A DNA stretch of 36,626 nt from Bacteroidales bacterium (GTDB taxonomy: Bacteria; Bacteroidota; Bacteroidia; Bacteroidales; UBA932), in assembly GCA_024398295.1 (NCBI GenBank), contig JAKSJL010000016.1, forward strand, positions 1 through 36,626, read 5' to 3'. Shown here in pieces: positions 32,426 to 36,626 of the stretch; the first letter of the stretch is position 1, and the number at the start of each line of letters is the position of its first letter. The translations under genes and the position numbers were made by a program. The notes under the pieces were generated by a model, which was not told where the DNA came from, ran no database searches, and saw nothing but the letters and a program-made list of their open reading frames with translations.

Positions 32426-32877
32426 CATTACACCCACTCGACCCGGAGAAGGTCTACTTCTCCATGGACGAATTGACCATCGAAACCGAAGAAGGACCAC
32501 AGACCCTGCGTGTAGGCGCATGGCTTAATTTCGACCCAGTACGCATCCACAAGATGATTGTGAGGGAGAAGGTCCTGAAGGTGGACGAGATGGAGGTAAT
32601 GGCACCGCTTGTCAGCAAGCTCCGCAGGGCAGATCCAGACTACTACAGAAAGATCATGGGACTGCAGCTGGTCATCGATTACCCAGGTTACTCCACAGGC
32701 ATCAAGGCATCCATTCCTTTCCTTAACGACCCTATCGGCTTCTACAAATGGTGGAGAAAGGGCAAGCACGAGGACAAGGTATACCTTTCGCCGGCGAACC
32801 AGATCCGCCTTTTCCAGAAAGTGTCTATGATGGACAAGAAAATCATGCTGAAGAAGGATCTGGACCTCGTCAAGTAA
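32410..32877 (+). CDS. Conserved-looking cytoplasmic protein, function unknown
   Basis: 155 residues with no signal peptide or membrane helix. I do not recognise the family. Visible features are an acidic N-terminus, a central alpha/beta stretch (LQLVIDYPGYSTGIKASIPF) and a basic C-terminal part (YKWWRKGKHEDKVYLSP ... MDKKIMLKKDLDLVK). Codon use matches the neighbours. It starts 16 nt inside the cyclophilin frame and is followed after 4 nt by the pseudouridine synthase gene, so it is probably co-expressed with the latter. Confidence 0.75.
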   Translation: MAEEMTLHPLDPEKVYFSMDELTIETEEGPQTLRVGAWLNFDPVRIHKMIVREKVLKVDEMEVMAPLVSKLRRADPDYYRKIMGLQLVIDYPGYSTGIKASIPFLNDPIGFYKWWRKGKHEDKVYLSPANQIRLFQKVSMMDKKIMLKKDLDLVK

Positions 32878-32881
32878 GTAT

Positions 32882-33898
32882 ATGGCACAGAGATTCACTG
32901 CGAAGCAGGATACTTCGCTGCTAAATTTCCTTTTTGAATCATACCCAGAGACAAGCCGCACGAATGTGAAAGGCTTTCTCACCAGCGGGCGCGTGATGGT
33001 GAACGGCCAGAAGGTGACAGCCTTCGACTGGCCGCTTCGCGGAGGCGACCGCGTGGAGATCATCCCGAAGGGCGCATCCATCGCAAATGAGATGAAGAGC
33101 GACGCCGTCACCGACCTCTCGAAGAAAGGTATCGAGATACTGTATGAAGACCCACATCTCATCGTCGTCACGAAGAGAGCCGGCCTTCCTACCATCTCAC
33201 CGAAGAGCGGTCAGCACGAGGCGAACCTCTATTCCATGCTCATGGACTACATGCACACAGGCAAGGTAGCGGACAGAAAGGCCGCCGGCATGTCGAAGAA
33301 AGGTCGCGGCAAGCAGATAGCCGCAGATCCTGAGGCAGCAGCCATCGTGTACAGGAAGGCGCGCGTTTTCATTGTCCACAGACTGGATAGAGACACCTCA
33401 GGTGTACTTGTGTTCGCGAAGGACGAGCGCACCAAGGATCTGCTGCAGTCCAAGTGGAATGAGATGGTCCTCGAGCGCCGCTATGTAGCCGTCGTGGAGG
33501 GTCACCCTCAGAAGGACGAAGGCCGCATCGAGACCTGGCTCACCGAGAACGAGAAGTCACTTAAGATGATGTCAAGCCCTACCGACAACGGAGGTATGCG
33601 CGCTGTCACCTATTTCCGCGTAGTGGAGAAGATGAAGAATCTCTCACTCATGGAGTTCGAGCTCGAGACCGGAAGGAAGAACCAGATCCGCGTCCACTGC
33701 TCAAGCGTGCTGGGATGCCCTATCGTCGGCGACGAAAAGTACGGCTCAAGCTCACGCTTCGTAGTCAAGGCTCCGAACAACTTCACCTGCAGGCGTATCG
33801 CCCTGCACGCGAAGACATTGGTCTTCCGCCACCCATTCGGCGACGAAGTGCTCAGCTTCGACGTTCCTATCCCTGAAGAATTCAGCAAACTCAAGTAA
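32882..33898 (+). CDS. RluA-family 23S/tRNA pseudouridine synthase
   Basis: 338 residues: an N-terminal S4 RNA-binding domain (about 10-62; SRTNVKGFLTSGRVMVNG) followed by the catalytic domain. The active-site motif is HRLDRDTSGVLVF with nucleophilic Asp 169; ELETGRKNQIRVH and LHAKTLVFRHP follow. A lysine-rich linker (about 130-150) separates YEDPHLIVVTKRAGLPT from the active-site motif. Members isomerise specific uridines in rRNA or tRNA; which site is modified cannot be read. A strong terminator follows. Confidence 0.9.
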   Translation: MAQRFTAKQDTSLLNFLFESYPETSRTNVKGFLTSGRVMVNGQKVTAFDWPLRGGDRVEIIPKGASIANEMKSDAVTDLSKKGIEILYEDPHLIVVTKRAGLPTISPKSGQHEANLYSMLMDYMHTGKVADRKAAGMSKKGRGKQIAADPEAAAIVYRKARVFIVHRLDRDTSGVLVFAKDERTKDLLQSKWNEMVLERRYVAVVEGHPQKDEGRIETWLTENEKSLKMMSSPTDNGGMRAVTYFRVVEKMKNLSLMEFELETGRKNQIRVHCSSVLGCPIVGDEKYGSSSRFVVKAPNNFTCRRIALHAKTLVFRHPFGDEVLSFDVPIPEEFSKLK

Positions 33899-33902
33899 TA
33901 AT

Positions 33903-33934
33903 AAAAGCTGTGGCTTCTCGCCACAGCTTTTTTT
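33903..33934. terminator. Bidirectional terminator after the pseudouridine synthase gene
   Basis: An 11-12-bp stem AAAAGCTGTGGC/GCCACAGCTTTT with loop TTCTC (33903-33931) is followed by more T's. The converging metallo-hydrolase gene stops at 33933. Confidence 0.85.
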
Positions 33935-34838
33935 ACGCATGGAAAACGACCTCCAGGCCATCAGAAGCCGCCTTCAGAGGCTTCGGCCAGCGGGCGTCGA
34001 TGCCCGGCATAGGATCGTGCAGGCTCTTGGACATGTGGGTCACGTAAACATTGTCCCCAGCAGGAAGCCTGAGTCGCTCAGTCTGCATGAGGACATTGAC
34101 CGTATGTATGATGGTCATCACGCTGGAATGGTTATATAGTCTGAAGTCCTCCTCATGATCCATGCCCATCGTGGCCTCCATGATGAGTCCAGTGATAGGG
34201 TTACCTGGTTTCTTGTGCGCGTCGATACCTATCATCCTGGCCGCGAAACCGGTGATGCCGGCCGTGTCCGTGGCATAAAGTAGGCGAACGCCGTTCTTCT
34301 CGAGAAGGTAGATAACAGTCTGCTCCAGCATGTTGTCTGTAGCATGGTTCGCAGGGACGGCAGTCACACTCACCTCCCCGACCTGCACTGGCGCGCCCAC
34401 TACGATAGGATACATCTGCGGCATGCTCACGCCCATCTCCTTCGCTGCCTTCGTAAAGTCCTTCCTGGCCATATCAAACCAGGTGTTCGACACGTAGATC
34501 TTCTTCACGCCAAGCTTAAGTGCCGCCGACGGCTCGTAGTGGTCTGGATGTGAATGGGTATAGAAAAGCGCCTCGGGCACAAGTCCTTCAGGTACCAGAT
34601 CGAGGCTGTCTTCAGTAAGGTCCACGAGGAACTCATTCTCTACCAGGATGGCGCTGTGCCTTCTGCCCAGCTTCTGCGGGCCACTGCCACTTGCAGCACC
34701 AGTGCCGAGGAACTTCACCAGTATCCCCTTCTCCTCTGGATCAAATCTCAATGCCTCCGGAACCTTTGCGTTCACACTCTGTTCTGCAGCAGCCAGGACG
34801 CTGGCCGCAGCTACTCCCAAGAAAGATCTTCTGTCCAT
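33933..34838 (-). CDS. Exported metallo-beta-lactamase-fold hydrolase (Tat-type signal)
   Basis: 301 residues. The N-terminus MDRRSFLGVAAASVLAAA is a twin-arginine-type signal (RRSFL at 3-7) with cleavage likely near residue 24 (SVNA). The mature part has the MBL core: LGTGAASGSGP (44-54), and THSHPDHYEP with H95, H97, D99 and H100 as metal ligands. NHATDN, YATDTAG, MEATMG and VTHMSKSLHD follow. The fold resembles the PhnP/RNase Z-like branch rather than drug-hydrolysing lactamases; the substrate is unknown. Tat export suggests the metal is inserted before transport. Confidence 0.83.
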   Translation of the reverse strand: MDRRSFLGVAAASVLAAAEQSVNAKVPEALRFDPEEKGILVKFLGTGAASGSGPQKLGRRHSAILVENEFLVDLTEDSLDLVPEGLVPEALFYTHSHPDHYEPSAALKLGVKKIYVSNTWFDMARKDFTKAAKEMGVSMPQMYPIVVGAPVQVGEVSVTAVPANHATDNMLEQTVIYLLEKNGVRLLYATDTAGITGFAARMIGIDAHKKPGNPITGLIMEATMGMDHEEDFRLYNHSSVMTIIHTVNVLMQTERLRLPAGDNVYVTHMSKSLHDPMPGIDARWPKPLKAASDGLEVVFHA

Positions 34839-34860
34839 GTATCATCAGTTTTAGTGGGAG

Positions 34861-34868
34861 CAAATATA
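34861..34868 (-). promoter_or_regulatory. Promoter -7 box of the metallo-hydrolase gene
   Basis: On the minus strand it reads TATATTTG, 22 nt upstream of the ATG at 34838, directly after the U-run of the tRNA terminator. Confidence 0.6.
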
Positions 34869-34871
34869 AAC

Positions 34872-34902
34872 AAAAAAAAGAGAACCTCGTTAAAGGTTCT
34901 CT
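34872..34902 (-). terminator. Terminator of tRNA-Phe
   Basis: A 9-bp perfect stem AGAGAACCT/AGGTTCTCT (34879-34887 with 34894-34902, 6-nt loop) is followed on the minus strand by eight T's. It ends the tRNA transcript. Confidence 0.85.
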
Positions 34903-34906
34903 TAAG

Positions 34907-34979
34907 TGGTGCTGGCAGGAGTTGAACCGGCGACACATGGATTTTCAGTCCATTGCTCTACCACCTGAGCTACAGCACC
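34907..34979 (-). tRNA. tRNA-Phe (GAA)
   Basis: A 73-nt cloverleaf on the minus strand. The 7-bp acceptor GGTGCTG/CAGCACC has discriminator A. The D arm is GCTC..GAGC, the anticodon arm reads TGGACTGAAAATCCA with anticodon GAA, and the T arm is GCCGGTTCAACTCCTGC-like with a GTTCAA loop. The next bases are CTT, so CCA is not encoded and must be added. Confidence 0.97.
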
Positions 34980-34994
34980 ATTGCTTTGGGATTA

Positions 34995-35024
34995 CAAAGG
35001 TAAGTATTTTTTTCGAACTTCCAA
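34995..35024 (-). promoter_or_regulatory. Promoter of tRNA-Phe
   Basis: On the minus strand, TACCTTTG (34995-35002) with TTG (35022-35024) and a 19-nt spacer. The box is 15 nt upstream of the mature tRNA 5' end. Confidence 0.75.
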
Positions 35025-35076
35025 GGGATTCCACAAAAAATTCAGCAAAAAAACCATCATAATCCCAAGTAGTGGA

Positions 35077-35244
35077 CTAAAGTTTCTCCTTGATAAGATA
35101 GTAAACAATGAAGCCGACCCAGCTGAATGCGAGCACGAGCACAGCCACGATGATCTTCTTAACAAGGTCCCAAGGTCTCTTGAAGATATCAAGAACACAC
35201 CATACAGCGGCGATAACGCCGAGAAGCCAAACGATTTTTCCCAT
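35077..35244 (-). CDS. Small two-helix membrane protein (PLDc_N-like)
   Basis: A 55-residue ORF on the minus strand, ATG at 35244-35242 and TAG at 35079-35077. It begins MGKIVWLLGVIAAVWCVLDI (helix 1), continues with the basic loop FKRPWDLVKK, then IIVAVLVLAFSWVGFIVYYL (helix 2) and ends IKEKL. The WxxxxLxxxWVGFIxYYL-type second helix resembles the phospholipase-D N-terminal membrane module found alone in many small Bacteroidetes proteins. Function unknown. No strong promoter box was found. The opposite-strand frame here is a shadow. Confidence 0.78.
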   Translation of the reverse strand: MGKIVWLLGVIAAVWCVLDIFKRPWDLVKKIIVAVLVLAFSWVGFIVYYLIKEKL

Positions 35245-35259
35245 AACTTTAATTTAGAA

Positions 35260-35293
35260 TTTGTGCTAATATAAGCATTTTTGACTAAGTTTG
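35260..35293 (+). promoter_or_regulatory. Promoter of the 187-residue lipoprotein gene
   Basis: TTTG (35260-35263), a 22-nt spacer (slightly long), then TAAGTTTG (35286-35293). The ATG at 35316 is 22 nt further. Confidence 0.6.
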
Positions 35294-35315
35294 TATAATT
35301 GTAAACAGAAATAAG

Positions 35316-35879
35316 ATGAGAAAGGTACTGTTATCATTGGCATCCATCATGATGCTTGCGGCATGTGGCCAGAAGGCCCCAGACCCAGTCAAGGCAGCCA
35401 TCACAGCTGAAATAGGTAAGACCATGGGCGTAGATGCACCCAAGGTGACATTCGCCACCTTCGAGAAGATCGACTCTACCACCTATGGCGAGGAAATCGC
35501 CAGAAGGATAGATGTATTCGAGACCAAGTGCAAGGTGATGGAGAAATATGTGGTGAAGTACACCAGCGAGGGCAAGGTAAACAACGCGCAGCTCAAGCGT
35601 GAGGAGTGGATCAAGGCCACTCAGAACCTCCAGGCTCTCAAGGCGCACGCTGAGACACTCACCGACATCATGGACAAGGTAGCCTACTACGACTATGCGT
35701 TCTCAGCCAAGGCAAGCGGTGGCGAGAAGAAGATGGAGTTCAAGGAGGCTTATGCCACTGTCACTCCAGACAACCAGGTGCTTGGCATCTGCGCGAACAA
35801 GAAAGACATCCACAAGGGTATGGGCAAGGTTATCCCAGGATATCTTGACCTCTTGAAGGGTGAGGCAGAAGAAGAATAG
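35316..35879 (+). CDS. Lipoprotein of unknown function
   Basis: 187 residues; signal peptide with lipobox MLAAC (C17). The mature part is mostly helical and charged with no family motif I recognise. It contains YDYAFSAKASGGEKKMEFKEAYATVTPDNQVLGI in the second half and an acidic EAEEE tail. Likely anchored in a membrane facing the periplasm. It is monocistronic, convergent with the structured RNA that ends about 6 nt beyond its stop on the other strand, and it has no obvious own terminator. Confidence 0.78.
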   Translation: MRKVLLSLASIMMLAACGQKAPDPVKAAITAEIGKTMGVDAPKVTFATFEKIDSTTYGEEIARRIDVFETKCKVMEKYVVKYTSEGKVNNAQLKREEWIKATQNLQALKAHAETLTDIMDKVAYYDYAFSAKASGGEKKMEFKEAYATVTPDNQVLGICANKKDIHKGMGKVIPGYLDLLKGEAEEE

Positions 35880-35884
35880 GTACG

Positions 35885-35908
35885 AAAAAAGGAAGCAGAG
35901 CACTTCCT
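35885..35908 (-). terminator. Terminator of the rod-shaped RNA
   Basis: The 6-bp stem AGGAAG/CTTCCT (35890-35895 with 35903-35908, 7-nt loop) has six A's at 35885-35890 that read as a U-run on the minus strand. On the plus strand no T-run follows, so it does not serve the lipoprotein gene. Confidence 0.7.
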
Positions 35909-36114
35909 GAAATACCTATGAGAGCCCTCTGGGAAGGGACAAGACAAGATATCCCAGTGGGCACTCACACTTCCTCGCTATGGCTTGAGTGTAACTCAGT
36001 TCAAAGCATGTGTGAGCGCTACCACCGATATCCATGTCTTAATTAGAATTTCCCAGATTCTCTCATATGGACAGCGATATAACGCGTATGTAAACGAACT
36101 CAGCGAGTGAGTTC
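35885..36114 (-). ncRNA. Rod-shaped structured RNA, candidate 6S-like
   Basis: On the minus strand the RNA would begin with a perfect 8-bp hairpin CGAACTCA/TGAGTTCG (36114-36094). A long rod follows. TATGAGAG pairs with CTCTCATA; TCTGGGAA with TTCCCAGA. Then comes an asymmetric A/T-rich internal loop (ATTCTAATTA), AGACA/TGTCT, GATATC/GATATC, GGTGG/CCACT, and a 10-bp GCGCTCACAC/GTGTGAGTGC helix with one G-T pair. An apical hairpin closes it. A terminator stem AGGAAG/CTTCCT with T6 ends it at 35885. Consensus promoter boxes lie just upstream. A closing stem, bubble and long terminal stem recall 6S RNA, but the match is architectural only. Confidence 0.6.
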
Positions 36115-36118
36115 GGAG

Positions 36119-36149
36119 CAAATATACGACAAATACCGATTAAAACAAA
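36119..36149 (-). promoter_or_regulatory. Full consensus promoter of the rod-shaped RNA
   Basis: On the minus strand: TTTG (36146-36149), a 19-nt spacer, then TATATTTG (36119-36126). Predicted start is around 36113-36114, exactly at the first hairpin of the RNA. The -33 box lies within the A/T tract that is also the U-run of the CobW terminator. Confidence 0.8.
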
Positions 36150-36186
36150 AAATGGAAGAGCCCGACGTCACGCTGAGCTCTTCCAT
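36141..36186 (-). terminator. Terminator of the CobW-family gene
   Basis: The perfect 10-bp stem ATGGAAGAGC/GCTCTTCCAT (36152-36161 with 36177-36186, 15-nt loop) is followed on the minus strand by TTTTTTGTTTTA. It lies 20 nt after the stop codon. Confidence 0.8.
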
Positions 36187-36206
36187 GCTTTTTACTATTC
36201 AAGTGC

Positions 36207-36626
36207 CTAGTCTACAAGACAGAGATCGAGGTTCTTCTTTATCTCTTCCTTGTCGAGATGCTGACCTATGAAGACAAGTTTCTGCATGCGGTCGCCATAG
36301 GTGGTATCCCAGTCCTTCGATATGATAGGATTCTGGAGCATCGCATTCAGAAGCTGCTCCTGAGGCATGGAGGCGTACCACAGACCGGCATTCTTGAGCT
36401 GGATCTGCTTTCCTGCCTGCTCGAAGAGGTAGCATGCATCTCTTTCCGTGGCGAAGTAGCAGAGACCCTTCGCACGGATGACATTCTTAGGCCAATGCTT
36501 TGACACAAACCAGTCGAAGCGGTTAATATCCATAGGCTTACGGGCGTAGTACACATAAGTGCCGATGCCGTACTCCTCTACTTCCCCACCCTCATGGTCG
36601 TGGTCGTGATGATGGTGGTGGTGATG
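36207..36626 (-). CDS. CobW/COG0523-family GTP-dependent metallochaperone, C-terminal part
   Basis: An open frame from the window edge encodes 140 residues; the GTPase domain lies outside. The visible part begins with a His-rich metal-binding stretch (seven consecutive His, then DHDHEGG). The CobW C-terminal domain follows: VYYARKPMDINRFDWFVSKHW, RAKGLCYFATERD, NAGLWYAS and the closing GDRMQKLVFIGQHLDKEE. Family members deliver Zn, Co or other metals to enzymes; the His run favours Zn, Ni or Co, but no Zur or cobalamin site is in view. The gene must be read from ATG outside the window. Confidence 0.85.
   Translation of the reverse strand, partial: HHHHHHHDHDHEGGEVEEYGIGTYVYYARKPMDINRFDWFVSKHWPKNVIRAKGLCYFATERDACYLFEQAGKQIQLKNAGLWYASMPQEQLLNAMLQNPIISKDWDTTYGDRMQKLVFIGQHLDKEEIKKNLDLCLVD

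Noticed and set aside
32428-33195. 255-residue minus-strand open frame
   Set aside because: Antisense to the unknown 155-residue gene and the S4 domain of the pseudouridine synthase; no recognisable motif.
34981-35274. 97-residue plus-strand frame beside the tRNA
   Set aside because: Covers the tRNA promoter and the antisense of the PLDc_N-like gene; composition is low-complexity and family-less, while the minus-strand frame has two clear membrane helices.
36590-36626. Simple GTG/ATG-type DNA repeat at the right edge
   Set aside because: It is the reverse complement of His and Asp codons in the CobW-family reading frame.
1-36626. CRISPR arrays, insertion sequences, integrases, att sites
   Set aside because: No regularly spaced direct repeats, transposase or recombinase motifs, or duplicated tRNA ends were seen while reading either strand.

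Overview
The window is chromosomal DNA from a member of the Bacteroidetes, most likely order Bacteroidales; the genus cannot be fixed from sequence alone. The evidence is three-fold: a lipoprotein-anchored type V (FimA/Mfa-type) fimbrial operon, repeated use of the Bacteroidetes housekeeping promoter (-7 box TAnnTTTG, sometimes with TTTG 19-20 nt upstream) in place of -35/-10 boxes, and near absence of Shine-Dalgarno sequences. Nothing indicates a phage, plasmid, IS element or CRISPR array.

Layout. 1-112: 5' end of a secreted-protein gene (minus). 235-1354: hpt-adk. 1411-2409: a gene-poor stretch holding a candidate tRNA-like small RNA, a doubtful small ORF, a structured leader and a 66-residue membrane protein. 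2519-4916: LysR regulator and an AspT/YidE-type transporter. 4966-7871: obg, a PAP2 phosphatase and murF. 7909-10567 (minus): tgt, an LptF/LptG-type permease and dut. 10663-11937: nucleoside MFS permease, tail-to-tail with a small zinc-ribbon protein. 12580-18847: a five-gene block with a tail-less SSB, an OmpA-like lipoprotein, a fimbrillin, a FimB/Mfa2 anchor and a DUF4906-type tip protein. 19017-21842 (minus): fused FAD/Fe-S 2-hydroxyacid dehydrogenase. 21931-23177: hotdog thioesterase and phosphodiester glycosidase. 23231-30718 (minus): glycine cleavage and lipoate block (arginase-family protein, lplA, gcvT, gap, gcvH, gcvPA, gcvPB, lpdA). 30785-31519 (minus): TauE/SafE permease. 31601-33898: cyclophilin, an unrecognised protein and an RluA-type pseudouridine synthase. 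33933-34838 (minus): metallo-beta-lactamase-fold enzyme. 34907-34979 (minus): tRNA-Phe. 35077-35244 (minus): 55-residue PLDc_N-like membrane protein. 35316-35879: lipoprotein. About 35885-36114 (minus): a promoter- and terminator-bounded structured RNA. 36207-36626 (minus): C-terminal part of a CobW-family metallochaperone.

How genes work together. The gcv genes encode the complete glycine cleavage system: P protein as two subunits, H, T and the E3 dihydrolipoyl dehydrogenase. The lipoate ligase in the same block would lipoylate H protein. The fimbrial block supplies stalk, anchor and tip subunits plus an OmpA-like lipoprotein.

Most worth follow-up are the cloverleaf RNA at about 1511-1610, the rod-shaped RNA at 35885-36114, the clustered inverted repeats over the fimbrial promoter with an SSB-like first gene, and a 31-residue double-CxxC ORF hidden in the gcvT-gcvH gap. 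No clearly new multi-gene defence or metabolic system was recognised.
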